64,000 nt of DNA from JBQCHF01 sp051954955 (GCA_051954955.1 JBQCHF010000090.1:27607-91606); one strand, 5' to 3'. Positions 39,480-49,005 are shown, counted from the first letter of the stretch. Notes: a model not told the origin generated them from the letters alone. Numbers and translations: made by a program.

Positions 39480-41939
39480 GTGCCCGCCCACCCCGCTGCC
39501 GGCCAGCCCCCGGTCGTCCCGCGGGACGGGGAGGCCCTCGACGCCCCGGTCACCCCCGACCTGCAGGAGCACGCCGGACGGCTGGCCGAGCGGCTGCTGA
39601 CCACGGTCGTGGCCGGCCCGGGGCGCGCGGACCGGGTCACGCACGTCGAGCGGGTCCCCGCACGGGAGGCCCGGTGCTCGCCCTGGCCGGCCTGGGCGGC
39701 TCCCGAGGTCGTCGACGCGCTGCGCGGCCTGGGCGTGGACGAGCCGTGGGTGCACCAGGTGCAGGCGGCGGACCTGGCCCGCCACGGGCAGCACGTCGTG
39801 CTGGCCACCGGGACCGCGTCGGGCAAGTCGCTCGCCTACCTGCTGCCCGCGCTCACCGCGCTGGCCGAGGGGGTCCGCTCGCCGGAGGGGCGGCGGGCCA
39901 GCCGGCCGGCCACGGTGCTCTACCTCTCCCCCACCAAGGCGCTCGCCCAGAACCAGCTGGCCCAGCTGCGCACCCTGCGCGACCTGGGGGTGCCCGGGCT
40001 GCGGCCGGCCACCTTCGACGGCGACACCCCGACCGACGAGCGCACCTGGGTGCGCGACCACGCCTCCTACGTGCTGACCAACCCGGACATGCTGCACCGC
40101 TCGGTGCTGCCCGGTCACCCGCGCTGGGCCTCGTTCCTGCGCGCGCTGCGCTACGTCGTCGTCGACGAGTGCCACACCTACCGCGGCGTGTTCGGCTCGC
40201 ACGTGGCGCAGGTGCTGCGCCGGCTGCTGCGGGTGTGCGCGCGCTACGGCAGCCACCCGGTCGTGGTGCTCGCCTCGGCCACGGCCTCGGACCCCGCCGC
40301 CACCGCCCGGCGGCTGCTCGGCGTGCCGGTGCAGGCCGTCGACGACGACGCCTCCCCGCGGGGCGCCACCGCGTTCGCCCTCTGGGAGCCCCCGCTCTCA
40401 CCCGGCGCGGGCGAGAACGGCGCCCCGGTGCGGCGGACGGTGACCGCCGAGTCCGCCGACCTGCTGGCCGACCTGGCCGCCGCCGGCGTGCGCACCCTGG
40501 CGTTCGTGCGGTCCCGGCGGGGGGCCGAGGCGGTGGCGATGACCGCGCGCCGGCTGCTGGAGGAGGTCGACCCCGACCTGCCGCCGCGGGTCGCCGCCTA
40601 CCGCGGCGGCTACCTGCCCGAGGAGCGGCGGGCCCTGGAGCGCGCACTGTCCGACGGCACGCTGCTGGGGCTGGCCACCACCAACGCGCTCGAGCTCGGC
40701 GTGGACGTGTCCGGGCTGGACGCGGTGCTGCTGGCCGGCTGGCCGGGCACCCGCGCCTCGCTGTGGCAGCAGGCCGGGCGCGCGGGCCGCACCGGGCAGG
40801 GCGCCCTGGCGGTGCTGCTGGCCCGCGACGACCCGCTGGACACCTACCTGGTGCACCACCCCGAGACGGTGTTCGGCCGCCCGGTGGAGGCGACCGTGCT
40901 GGACCCGGACAACCCCTACGTCCTCGCCCCGCACCTGTGCGCCGCCGCGGCCGAGCTGCCGCTCACCGACGACGACCTGACCGCCTTCGGGCCCAGCGCA
41001 CCAGCCGTGGTGGAGACCCTGGTGGCGCGCGGGCTGCTGCGCCGGCGCCCGACCGGCTGGTTCTGGACCCGCCGGGAGCGAGCCACGGACCTGGCCGACC
41101 TGCGCGGCATCGGCGGCACCCCGGTCCGGGTGGTGGAGGCGGTGACCGGCCGGCTGCTGGGCACCGTCGACCCCGGGGCGGCGCACACGACGGTGCACGA
41201 GGGCGCCGTCTACGTGCACCAGGGCGTCACCTATTTGGTGGACCGGCTCGACCTGGGCGAGTCCGTGGCGCTGGTCGCGCCCGCGGACCCCGACTACACG
41301 ACCAACGCCCGCGAGATCACCGACATCCGGGTGCTGCGCGAGGAGCGCGGCGTGCCCTGGGGCGAGGCGACGCTGTCCTTCGGGACCGTCGAGGTGACCA
41401 ACCAGGTGGTCGCCTACCTGCGCACCCGGGTGCTCTCCGGAGAGGTCCTCGGCGAGGAGCCGCTGGACCTGCCGCCCCGCCAGCTGCGGACCAAGGCCGT
41501 GTGGTGGACCGTGTCGACCGAGCAGCTGGCGGCCGCCGAGCTGGACTGGGCCGACGTCCCGGGCGCCGCGCATGCCGCCGAGCACGTCTCCATCGGCCTG
41601 CTGCCGCTGGTGGCCACCTGCGACCGCTGGGACATCGGCGGGGTCTCCACCGCGATGCACGAGGACACCGGCCGCACCACGGTGTTCGTCTACGACGGCC
41701 ACCCGGGCGGCGCCGGCTTCGCCGAACGGGGCTTCACCGCCGCCCGGTCCTGGCTCAGCGCCACCCGCGAGGCCATCGCCGCCTGCGGGTGCGAGGCCGG
41801 TTGCCCTTCGTGCGTCCAGTCGCCCAAGTGCGGCAACGGCAACGACCCGCTGGACAAGGCGGGCGCGCTGCGCCTGCTCGACGTCCTGCTGGCCGGCGCG
41901 CCGTCCGATCCCGCCGACAGCGCTCCCCCACCCGCCTGA
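39480..41939 (+). CDS. DEAD/DEAH-box helicase with DUF1998 (MrfA/YprA type)
   Basis: The product has 819 residues from GTG 39480. Helicase motifs in order: Q-like HQVQAADLA, Walker A LATGTASGKSLAYLLPAL (near 109), SPTKALAQNQ, TNPDMLH, the DExH box VVDECHTYRG (near 226), LASAT, and in the second RecA domain TTNALELGVDVSGLDAVLLAGWPGTRASLWQQAGRAGR. The C-terminal DUF1998 region ends with the Cys set GCEAGCPSCVQSPKCGNGN (near 769-785), expected to bind Zn or an Fe-S cluster. MrfA-type helicases act in repair of crosslinks such as mitomycin damage. The M. tuberculosis counterpart is Rv3649-like. Confidence 0.93.
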   Translation: MPAHPAAGQPPVVPRDGEALDAPVTPDLQEHAGRLAERLLTTVVAGPGRADRVTHVERVPAREARCSPWPAWAAPEVVDALRGLGVDEPWVHQVQAADLARHGQHVVLATGTASGKSLAYLLPALTALAEGVRSPEGRRASRPATVLYLSPTKALAQNQLAQLRTLRDLGVPGLRPATFDGDTPTDERTWVRDHASYVLTNPDMLHRSVLPGHPRWASFLRALRYVVVDECHTYRGVFGSHVAQVLRRLLRVCARYGSHPVVVLASATASDPAATARRLLGVPVQAVDDDASPRGATAFALWEPPLSPGAGENGAPVRRTVTAESADLLADLAAAGVRTLAFVRSRRGAEAVAMTARRLLEEVDPDLPPRVAAYRGGYLPEERRALERALSDGTLLGLATTNALELGVDVSGLDAVLLAGWPGTRASLWQQAGRAGRTGQGALAVLLARDDPLDTYLVHHPETVFGRPVEATVLDPDNPYVLAPHLCAAAAELPLTDDDLTAFGPSAPAVVETLVARGLLRRRPTGWFWTRRERATDLADLRGIGGTPVRVVEAVTGRLLGTVDPGAAHTTVHEGAVYVHQGVTYLVDRLDLGESVALVAPADPDYTTNAREITDIRVLREERGVPWGEATLSFGTVEVTNQVVAYLRTRVLSGEVLGEEPLDLPPRQLRTKAVWWTVSTEQLAAAELDWADVPGAAHAAEHVSIGLLPLVATCDRWDIGGVSTAMHEDTGRTTVFVYDGHPGGAGFAERGFTAARSWLSATREAIAACGCEAGCPSCVQSPKCGNGNDPLDKAGALRLLDVLLAGAPSDPADSAPPPA

Positions 41940-42060
41940 TCAGTCGGCCGATCACGCGCCTCCGGCTCACGGGCGTGCCGGGCAGCCCCGCGGGGTACCA
42001 GGAGACCCAGCCCGCCCATCGCGGACGCCGCTGCCGGCTCCGCCGATCCCGGAGGTCGCC

Positions 42061-42600
42061 GTGGCCGTTCTCGGTCTGCTGCTCGTCCTGCTGGTCGCCG
42101 CCCTCGTCGTGGGGGTGATCTACGACAACGGCGCCGCCTCCACCCTGCACGTGTTCGGCGTCGGCATCGACGCCACCGTCATCGGCGTCTTCCTCACCGG
42201 CGCCGCCGCCATGCTCGTGCTGCTGCTGGGCCTCTGGCTGCTCACCGCCTCGGCCCGCCGGGCCCGGCGCCAGCGCAAGGAGCGCAAGGCGATGGAGCGC
42301 GAGCGCGCCAAGCACGAGGCCGAGCTGGAGCAGGAGCGCACCCGGCTGGCCGAGGAGCGCGAGCGCCTCGACGCCGATCGCTCCCGGCGCACCCACCTGC
42401 GCTCCGGAGGGCACGACGCGGCGGACGGGACCAGCGCCGAGCCGGTCGACCTGCGCGGGGACCGGGCCGGCGTCCGCTCCGAGCGCGGCCAGCGCGACGC
42501 GGTCCGCTCGGACACCGTGTACGACCCCGCCGCCGGCGAGTCGCTGAACGGCCGCCCGGTGCGCCCCGGGGACCAGCCGGAGCGCTTCGACCGGCCCTGA
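42061..42600 (+). CDS. Membrane protein with two helices and a charged coiled tail
   Basis: The product has 179 residues from GTG 42061, preceded by GGAGGTCGCC. Two membrane helices (VLGLLLVLLVAALVVGVIY and VIGVFLTGAAAMLVLLLGLWLL) flank a short loop like that of LapA-type proteins. A long charged helix follows (RRARRQRKERKAMERERAKHEAELEQERTRLAEERERLDADR), almost certainly a coiled coil, then an Arg/Asp-rich disordered tail. It is probably an inner-membrane scaffold. Function is unknown. Confidence 0.65.
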   Translation: MAVLGLLLVLLVAALVVGVIYDNGAASTLHVFGVGIDATVIGVFLTGAAAMLVLLLGLWLLTASARRARRQRKERKAMERERAKHEAELEQERTRLAEERERLDADRSRRTHLRSGGHDAADGTSAEPVDLRGDRAGVRSERGQRDAVRSDTVYDPAAGESLNGRPVRPGDQPERFDRP

Positions 42601-42732
42601 CCCCTGGGCTCGGGCCCGCACCTGGACGTGCGCGTGCTCGTCGGGCCTGTCGACGGCTTGCCGACGCACCCGCGGGGGCTGGCCCGACGGGAGGCCGACG
42701 AGCCGGCCGATGCTCGCCTCGGTGCACGGGTG

Positions 42733-43185
42733 TCAGCCCGGGCCGGTGGCCCCCAGGTCCGCGGGTCCGGCCCGGGACCGCGCCCGGACCAGCCCCGACC
42801 CGGCCCCGGGGAGCCAGCCGGGCGGAGGCACCCCGACCTCGACGACGACGTCCGCGACGCCGATCGCCTGGCACCGCAGCAGCCGCGCCCCCTGAGCCCG
42901 CGCCACCCGGGCGGCCCGGGCGCATCCGCCGCTTGGACGGGCGGGCGCCGGGAACGCCGGCTCCGCGGCGGCGGCCAGCGCCGCCAGGTCGGCCGCCGCG
43001 GCCGTCCGCGCGCGGTCTGCCGAGAGCGCGGCCGCCGCCAGCGGCACCACGGCGCAGGCGGCCAGGGCCAGCGCCAGCGCGAGGACCAGGACGGTGGCCG
43101 ACCCCCGCTCGGCACCGCCGGACCCGTCCCCCGGCCGGCGCGAGCCGCCGTCGCCAGCCGGACGGGCCGCCGACCCGGCGCTCAC
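42733..43185 (-). CDS. TadE/G-like protein of the tad cluster
   Basis: The product has 150 residues from GTG 43185. After a polar lead comes ERGSATVLVLALALALAACAVVPLAAAAL, one hydrophobic helix of the kind found in pilus-assembly minor proteins, then an alanine-rich region (AAAADLAALAAAAEPAFPAP) and a Cys-containing domain (GGCARAARVARAQGARLLRCQAIGVADVVVEV). Unlike its neighbour it lacks Glu at position +5 of the prepilin motif. This matches the Rv3654c-type TadE/G proteins at the end of actinobacterial tad operons. Its start overlaps the stop of the TadE gene (GTGA). Confidence 0.75.
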   Translation of the reverse strand: MSAGSAARPAGDGGSRRPGDGSGGAERGSATVLVLALALALAACAVVPLAAAALSADRARTAAAADLAALAAAAEPAFPAPARPSGGCARAARVARAQGARLLRCQAIGVADVVVEVGVPPPGWLPGAGSGLVRARSRAGPADLGATGPG

Positions 43186-43603
43186 CCGCCGACCCCCGTC
43201 TCGGTCGCCGCTACCGCGCTCGACCCCACCGTCCAGGTCCACCACCGCCCCAGACCGGGCACCCGGACCTCCCGGGTCACCCGCACCCGCAGCAGGCCGG
43301 CGCCGGTGCTGCCGGTGCTCACCGACGCCGCCGGGACGACGGCCAGGGCGGCCGCGGTCACCGCCTGCGTCGTCTCACCGCGGGCGGCCACCCGCGCCCC
43401 GGCCCGGGCCGCGTCCAGGCAGCGCAGCTGCACGCCCCCGGCCACCAGCGCCGACAGCAGGAACGCCAGCAGCGCCACCAGCCCGGGCAGGAGCAGGGCG
43501 GTCTCGGCGGTGGCGCTGCCCCGCTCGCCCGCTGGCACGGCGAGGCGACCGGGGGAACCGTCGGCGCGCCCGGCGACGTCGGCGCCGCTCATCGGACGGT
43601 CGC

Positions 43604-43607
<4 letters not shown>
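43182..43607 (-). CDS. TadE-family minor pilin
   Basis: The product has 141 residues. The prepilin-like segment is ERGSATAETALLLPGLVALLAFLLSALV, with Gly at -1 and Glu at +5 (SATAE), as in class III prepilins cut by TadV-type peptidases. The rest is beta-rich (LLRVRVTREVRVPGLGRWWTWTVGSSAV). TadE proteins are minor components of Flp pili and are probably anchored in the membrane with the body outside. Overlapping starts and stops on both sides (43604-43607, 43182-43185) show tight coupling. Confidence 0.85.
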
Positions 43608-44050
<443 letters not shown>

Positions 44051-44366
44051 ACGTTCTCCTGACCTGATCGCGCCGCTGCGGGCGGCGCTCCGACCCCGGC
44101 CGTCCCGGGGCCCTCCCACCGTGCGCGCCCCGAGCCCACCCCGGGCCGGGCCGCCCGCCCGCTGGGGACGGTGGCACCGGGGGGTGTGGATGGGGGGACA
44201 GGCGGCTCGCCGCGCCGAGCCCGGCCGTCGCGTTCACCGCCTCGCGCGCGCACGCCGTTGAAGCGGAGGAGGGTCCGTGGCGGGACTGCTCGAGATCAAA
44301 CGCATGGGGTGAGGGGACCCCTGAGCCAATAGGTTTGGCTCCGGGGCACCCTCACCCAAGAGGAGT
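44051..44366. other. Gap between tadC and the pilin gene
   Basis: No gene is seen. A hairpin at 44307-44357 lies just after tadC. The pilin gene has a good ribosome site but its promoter was not recognised. Confidence 0.5.
44307..44357. terminator. GTGAGGGG hairpin after tadC
   Basis: GGGTGAGGG pairs with CCCTCACCC (9 bp), with inner stems CCCC/GGGG and GAGCC/GGCTC. It begins 10 bp past the tadC stop and shares its GGTGAGGGGACCC core with 12218 and 29176. It may separate the tad machinery mRNA from the pilin mRNA. Confidence 0.55.
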
Positions 44367-45281
44367 TCAGGGGAGCTGGCCGAGGGCCCCGCCGGCCAGC
44401 CCGGCGACCGCCGGCACGACGCCGACGAGGACGAAGGCCGGCAGCGCGCACGCGACCAGCGGGCCGACCATCCGCACGCCGGCCCGGTGCGCGGCCTCCT
44501 GCGCCGACGCCCGCTGCGCCTGCCGGACTTCGCCGGCAAGGCGGGCCAGGGAGTCCGCGAGCGGCGCGCCGCCGGCGACGGCGCGGGCCACCGAGCGGGC
44601 GAACGCGGCGACCTCGGGCGCTCGCGGATCCTGCCCCGCCGCGGCACCGGCGGAGGCCGGCAGCACCCCGGCCGCTTCGACGATCACTCGCTCGAGGTCA
44701 CCGCTGGGATCGCGGTCGTGAGCACCACCCGGATCGACCGCCGGCGCTCGGACCGGCTCGCGAAGGCCCAGGCCGCCCCAGGACTGCGCGGCCTCGGCCC
44801 CCAGCCGGTGCAGCGCGACCGCCCGCGACAGCGCGGCGCCCCACGGACCGTCGACGGCGGCGGCCACCGCGGCCGCCGCCGCGCCCACCTCCAGCCCCGC
44901 GCTCACCCCCGCCGCGAGCAGGTCGGCCACCAGAGGCAGCTCCTCGACCAGCCGCCGCGGGTCCTCGCCCGCCGCCAGGCGGGGCAGCGCGCGCAGCGCG
45001 GTCACCGCGACCAGCAGCCCGGCGGCCGCCCCGACCGCACCGCCCAGCAGGAGCGCCACCCCGCCACCGCCGGCGAACGCAGCCGCCCAGCGCACGGCCG
45101 CCCGCTGGGTCGCGGGGGCGAGTGCGACATCTCCTCCCGGCCGGCGGCCCATCGCCCCGCCGACCGCGGAGCCTCCCCCTGGGGCCTGGTGCACGAGCAG
45201 CCGTCGCAGCCGCCGGTCCGGCCGCGCCGGCCGCAGCAGCAGCCCGCCGGCCAGCACGAGGAGGGCCACCAGCGCGCTCAT
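44367..45281 (-). CDS. TadC-like type II secretion F-domain protein
   Basis: The product has 304 residues from ATG 45281. It has an N-terminal helix (ALVALLVLAGGLLL), a second pair near the middle (VRWAAAFAGGGGVALLLGGAVGAAAGLLVAVTAL), the cytoplasmic GspF helix bundle (RRLVEELPLVADLLAAGVSAGLEVG, then ARSVARAVAGGAPLADSLARLAGEVRQAQRASAQEAAHRAGVRM) and a closing helix LVACALPAFVLVGVVPAVAGLAGG. It forms the inner-membrane platform with TadB. The tadB gene lies 31 bp upstream on the same strand. Confidence 0.85.
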   Translation of the reverse strand: MSALVALLVLAGGLLLRPARPDRRLRRLLVHQAPGGGSAVGGAMGRRPGGDVALAPATQRAAVRWAAAFAGGGGVALLLGGAVGAAAGLLVAVTALRALPRLAAGEDPRRLVEELPLVADLLAAGVSAGLEVGAAAAAVAAAVDGPWGAALSRAVALHRLGAEAAQSWGGLGLREPVRAPAVDPGGAHDRDPSGDLERVIVEAAGVLPASAGAAAGQDPRAPEVAAFARSVARAVAGGAPLADSLARLAGEVRQAQRASAQEAAHRAGVRMVGPLVACALPAFVLVGVVPAVAGLAGGALGQLP

Positions 45282-45312
45282 CCGCGGGCCGTCCCGGCGG
45301 GGAGCGGGCGCC

Positions 45313-46113
45313 TCACGGGCGCAGCACCGAGCGCACGATCCGGCCGGCCCACCAGGCGCCCAGCGCGGTGAGGGCGGCGCCCAGCGCGAGGCACCCGAGC
45401 CCGAGCGGCGTGGTGAGAAGCACCGTGAGCGGCTGGGCACCCAGCGCGGTGCCCAGGAGCACCCCGAGCAGGGGGAGCACGGCGAGCAGCCGTGCGGTGG
45501 CGCGGGGTGCGGCCAGCTCGGCGGCGAGCTGGCGGTGCAGCGCCGCGTCGGCGGCGGCGCCGTCGGCCACCCGTTCCACCGCCGCAGCCAGCCCGCTGCC
45601 GCTCTGCCCGGCCACCTGCCAGCACAGCGCGAGCGACCGGGCGGCCTCGGCCCCCGGCGCCGGCGCGAGAGCGCGGAGCACCGGGGCCACCGGGGCGCCG
45701 GTGCGTGCGGCCATCAGCAGCGGGCGCAGCTCGGCCCGGAGCGGCCCGGCGACGGCTCCTGGGGCGAGCAGCGGCTCGACCGCGACGACCAGGGCGCTGT
45801 CCGGAGCCCGACCGGCGCGCAGCTCCGCCGCCACCGCCCGGCAGATCTCCACCAGCACCGCCCTCCGGGCGGCCGCGAGCGCGCCGGTGGGGCGTGCCCT
45901 GGTCAGCGCACGGGCTGGCAGCGCCGCGACGCGACGCCTCCCGTCTCGGGAACGGTCCCAGCCACTGCGGTCCCCCGCGCCGCCTCCTCCCGGCCCCGCC
46001 ACCCGCGCCACCCGCGCCACCCGTCGGCGGCTGCCCATGGGGTGCAGGACCAGCACCGCCGCGGCGAGCAGCAAGCCGGCGAGGGGTCCGAGCAGCACCG
46101 AGGCGCCGCTCAT
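45313..46113 (-). CDS. TadB-like type II secretion F-domain protein
   Basis: The product has 266 residues. An N-terminal helix (VLLGPLAGLLLAAAVLVLHPM) is followed by a basic stretch and then the F domain: LVEICRAVAAELRAGRAPDSALVVAVEPLL, ALCWQVAGQSGSGLAAAVERVADGAAADAALHRQLAAELAAPRATARLLAVLPLLGVLLGTALGAQPL. Two helices close it. It is shorter than proteobacterial TadB but normal for actinobacteria. Its ATG overlaps the stop of the ATPase gene (46110-46113), fixing the order ATPase-TadB-TadC. Confidence 0.87.
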   Translation of the reverse strand: MSGASVLLGPLAGLLLAAAVLVLHPMGSRRRVARVARVAGPGGGGAGDRSGWDRSRDGRRRVAALPARALTRARPTGALAAARRAVLVEICRAVAAELRAGRAPDSALVVAVEPLLAPGAVAGPLRAELRPLLMAARTGAPVAPVLRALAPAPGAEAARSLALCWQVAGQSGSGLAAAVERVADGAAADAALHRQLAAELAAPRATARLLAVLPLLGVLLGTALGAQPLTVLLTTPLGLGCLALGAALTALGAWWAGRIVRSVLRP

Positions 46114-47366
46114 CGCACCGCCGCCCCTCCGGCCGTCGCGGCCTCGGGTGCAGCGGCGTCGGGTGCAGCGTCGGGTGCAGCGGGCTCCGCCCCGTCGTCG
46201 TCGAGGAAGCGCTCCAGGGCCGCCCGGCCAGGTCCGGGACGTCCGGCCCGGTCCAGGGCCGGGACCACCCGGACCAGCCCGTCGGCACCCGGCACGACCG
46301 CGGCGACCCCGGCGACCTCACGACCGGCGGTGCCGCGGGCCACGTGCACGACCGCATGCAGCCCGGCGCCGAGCTGGCTGTGCAGGGCGGGCCGGTCCAG
46401 GCCGGCGGCGAGGGCCAGCGCCTCGAGCCGGGCGGGCAGATCCGCCGGGGCGTTGGCGTGCACGGTGCCGCAGCCGCCCTCATGACCGGTATTCAGGGCG
46501 GCGAGCAGGTCGACCACCTCGGCCCCGCGGACCTCGCCGACGACGATCCGGTCCGGTCGCATCCGCAGCGCCTGGCGCACCAGGTCGCGCACGCGCACCT
46601 CGCCGGCCCCCTCGACGTTGCCGCGGCGGGCCTCGAGGCGCACGACGTGGGGGTGGTCCGGCGCGAGCTCGGCGGAGTCCTCCACCAGCACGATCCGCTC
46701 GGCCGGGTCCACCAGGCCGAGCAGGCAGCCGAGCAGCGTCGTCTTTCCCGACCCGGTGCCCCCGGTGACCAGCAGGGCCGCGCGCCGCCGCACCAGCGCG
46801 CGCAGCGCGCTCGCGAGCCGGGGCGCCACGCTCCCGGAGGCCTCGAGCTCGTCGAGGGTGAAGCTGCGCCGCGCGGGGACCCGCAGCGAGATGACCGTCC
46901 CGTCGCGCGCCAGCGGCGGCAGGACCGCGTGCAGCCGGACGCCGCCGGGCAGCTGGGCGTCCACCCAGGGCGCGGCGTCGTCCAGCCGGCGCCCGGCCGA
47001 CGCCGCCAGCCGCTGGGCCAGCCGGCGCACCGCCGCCTCGTCGGCCAGCGTCACCGGGGCCCGCTGCAACCCCCGCCCGTGGTCGATCCACACCTCGCCC
47101 GGGCCGTTCACCAGCACGTCGGTGACGCCGGGCCGGCGCAGCAGGGGCTCGAGCGGGCCGGCACCGGCCAGCTCGCTGCGCAGCGCCCCGAGGACCTCGC
47201 TGACCTCGGCGTCCCCGACCACCCCGACGACCTCGCGCAGGGCGGCGGCGACGTTGGCCGGCGTCGGCTCCCGGCCGGAGGAGGTCAGGCGCGAGCGCAC
47301 GGCCTCGACCACCCGGGGCTGCGGGGCCCGCTGCGGGCCGCTCCCCCAGTCCTCCCGGTGTCTCAT
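46110..47366 (-). CDS. TadA/CpaF-type pilus assembly ATPase
   Basis: The product has 418 residues from ATG 47366. N-terminal helices lead to ELAGAGPLEPLLRRPGVTDVLVNGPGEVWIDHGRG, the common start of CpaF proteins. The ATPase core has Walker A LLVTGGTGSGKTTLL (near 200), the Asp box IVLVEDSAELAPDHPHVVRLEAR, VRDLVRQALRMRPDRIVVGEVRGAEVVDLLAALNTGHEGGCGTVHAN. The C-terminus has Asp/Ala/Pro repeats (APDAAPDAAAPEAA). It powers assembly of Flp pili as a hexamer and overlaps both neighbours by ATGA. Confidence 0.92.
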   Translation of the reverse strand: MRHREDWGSGPQRAPQPRVVEAVRSRLTSSGREPTPANVAAALREVVGVVGDAEVSEVLGALRSELAGAGPLEPLLRRPGVTDVLVNGPGEVWIDHGRGLQRAPVTLADEAAVRRLAQRLAASAGRRLDDAAPWVDAQLPGGVRLHAVLPPLARDGTVISLRVPARRSFTLDELEASGSVAPRLASALRALVRRRAALLVTGGTGSGKTTLLGCLLGLVDPAERIVLVEDSAELAPDHPHVVRLEARRGNVEGAGEVRVRDLVRQALRMRPDRIVVGEVRGAEVVDLLAALNTGHEGGCGTVHANAPADLPARLEALALAAGLDRPALHSQLGAGLHAVVHVARGTAGREVAGVAAVVPGADGLVRVVPALDRAGRPGPGRAALERFLDDDGAEPAAPDAAPDAAAPEAATAGGAAVR

Positions 47367-48490
47367 CGGCCGGTGCGCGAGGCCGCCTCGGGCACCACCT
47401 CGTCCAGGAGCCGGCGGCAGGCCTTGGCCAGCGAGCCACGTCCGCCGGCCGCCGGCGGCAGGCCGCACTCGAGCGCACGGGCCACCGCGACCTCGGAGCG
47501 GAACGTGCCCGCCAGCGGCAGTCCGAGGACGTCGCTCACCGTGGCCGCGTCGAGCCCGCCGGGGGCGGGGCCGCGCACCAGCAGGCGCAGGTCGCCGGCC
47601 AGCATGCCGACCCGCGCGGCCACCCGGGCCGCCGCGGTGACCGCGCGGACCTCGGCGGGCACGACCAGGAGCACGAGGTCCGCGGCGGCCAGCACCGTGT
47701 CCGCGCCGGGGTCGGGGTGACGGGGCAGGTCCACGACGACCAGATCGCTGGACCGCCCCGCCGCGGACACGACCGAGGCGACCGTGGCCGGTTGCACGAC
47801 CACCGGGTCGCCGCGGTCGTAGGACAGGACGGCCAGCCGCCCGGTCGCGCCGGCGGCGGGGACCGCCTCGCGCAGCGTCTCGCCGCCGAGCCGGCCGCGG
47901 GTCCGGGACAGCTCGGGCCAGCGCAGGCCGGGCAGCGCCTCCCCGCCGAGCACCAGGTCGATCCCGCCGCCGAGCGGGTCGGCGTCGACGAGGAAGCAGT
48001 CCAGCCCGGCGTGCGCGGCGCTGACCGCGAGCCCGACGGCCAGGGTGCTCGCTCCGGCGCCGCCGCGGCCGCCGAGGACGGCCACCAGCGGGCCCGGCCG
48101 CACCCCCTCGGCGGCGTCGGCGAGCAGCTCGACGAGCACCCGCTCGTCGTCCGGCAGCACCCGCACCGCCGCGGCGCCGACGGCGACCGCGCGCTCCCAC
48201 ACCGCCGCGTCGTCCAGGTCGGCGGTCACGACGACGACGTCGGGGCGCCGGGCCGGGGACCGGCGGGCGAGCTCGGGGAGCAGGTCGGGGCCGACAAGCA
48301 CCAGCGGGCTGCCGGTCCAACGGGGGGCCGGGACGTCGACGTGGCCCAGGACGTCGAGGGCGACGCCGGCCACCGCCGCCAGCCGCAGCACCTCCTCGCG
48401 CAGGGCGGGGTCGCCGGTGAGCAGCAGCGGGCGGTCGTCGCCCGCCGGTGCGGGACCGGGACGGGGGGAGGCAGCAGGCATGGCGGGCAC
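47363..48490 (-). CDS. CpaE-like/septum-site-determining (Ssd) protein
   Basis: The product has 375 residues. The N-terminal third resembles a degenerate receiver (LLLTGDPALREEVLRLAAVAGVALDVLG). The second part is a MinD/ParA-like ATPase with the deviant Walker A VLGGRGGAGASTLAVGLA (the signature Lys is absent, as in other Ssd proteins), LVDADPLGGGIDLVLGGE and DLVVVDLPRHPDPGAD. In M. tuberculosis the counterpart Rv3660c affects septum formation; in tad systems CpaE localises the machinery. It is the first gene of the operon and a 6C RNA lies upstream on the same strand. Confidence 0.88.
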   Translation of the reverse strand: MPAMPAASPRPGPAPAGDDRPLLLTGDPALREEVLRLAAVAGVALDVLGHVDVPAPRWTGSPLVLVGPDLLPELARRSPARRPDVVVVTADLDDAAVWERAVAVGAAAVRVLPDDERVLVELLADAAEGVRPGPLVAVLGGRGGAGASTLAVGLAVSAAHAGLDCFLVDADPLGGGIDLVLGGEALPGLRWPELSRTRGRLGGETLREAVPAAGATGRLAVLSYDRGDPVVVQPATVASVVSAAGRSSDLVVVDLPRHPDPGADTVLAAADLVLLVVPAEVRAVTAAARVAARVGMLAGDLRLLVRGPAPGGLDAATVSDVLGLPLAGTFRSEVAVARALECGLPPAAGGRGSLAKACRRLLDEVVPEAASRTGR

Positions 48491-48744
48491 CCTTCGCCGC
48501 TGCGGCGCTGGGCCGCAGAGGCTGGCTGGCGGGAACGGGTGCGCTCAGCCTGCGCCGCGACGGCGGGCGCGCGGGGGGCTGGCCGGCGGGGCTGTGGACG
48601 GTGCCCCGGCCGCCTGTGGACGGCCCTCCCGGGAGTGGCACCGGGGGGATCCGCGCCCTTGCGTCCCGGGACGGCAGCCTCCGCGCGGACGAGGAGCGGC
48701 CGGGGCGGACAGGCCGTACGAACCGGCCGCGCAGAGGGGCCGGA

Positions 48745-48848
48745 AGAAGGTGACGGCCCCCGCCGGGGGGGATAGCGGGGGCCGTCGTCACGGTCGGACC
48801 CGGGGGGGATGAGTCCGACCGGACCTCGCGGGCGCAACTGCGCCGGCG
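48745..48848 (-). ncRNA. 6C small RNA
   Basis: On the minus strand two hairpins follow each other. The first has a 9-bp stem CGGTCGGAC/GTCCGACCG (48791-48821) with loop TCATCCCCCCCGG; the second has a 12-bp stem GACGGCCCCCGC... with its complement (48752-48786) and loop TATCCCCCCCG. Each loop has at least six consecutive C, the definition of the actinobacterial 6C RNA (B11 in M. tuberculosis). The site is also right: between the ssd and Rv3661-like genes, as I recall for B11. A possible promoter is TTGCGG (48877-48882), 17 nt, CACGAT. The second stem ends in ACCTTCTTCC and may terminate transcription. Confidence 0.9.
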
Positions 48849-48992
48849 CAGCCATCGTGTACCCGAGCGGTCACTCCCGCAAACAGCCGTCATCGGCGCC
48901 TATCCCGGGGAGCCCGCTGCCGGCAGCCGTACGGGTGCGCGCCGGAAGAGGACGGTGGGTCCCGCCGGGCCCGCCGGCCCGCCCGCCGCACC

Positions 48993-48998
48993 TATGCT
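48993..48998 (+). promoter_or_regulatory. -10 box of the HAD gene
   Basis: TATGCT lies 7 nt before GTG 49006. This favours the GTG over the ATG at 48994 (which overlaps the box) as the start of a leaderless mRNA. Confidence 0.5.
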
Positions 48999-49005
48999 CG
49001 GCAGC

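Larger units (their letters stand above)
48491..49005. other. Intergenic stretch holding the 6C RNA
   Basis: No protein gene is seen between the divergent ssd and HAD genes. The 6C RNA takes up its middle. The ssd promoter should be near 48500-48600; nothing clear was found. A TATGCT box at 48993 serves the HAD gene. Confidence 0.6.
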
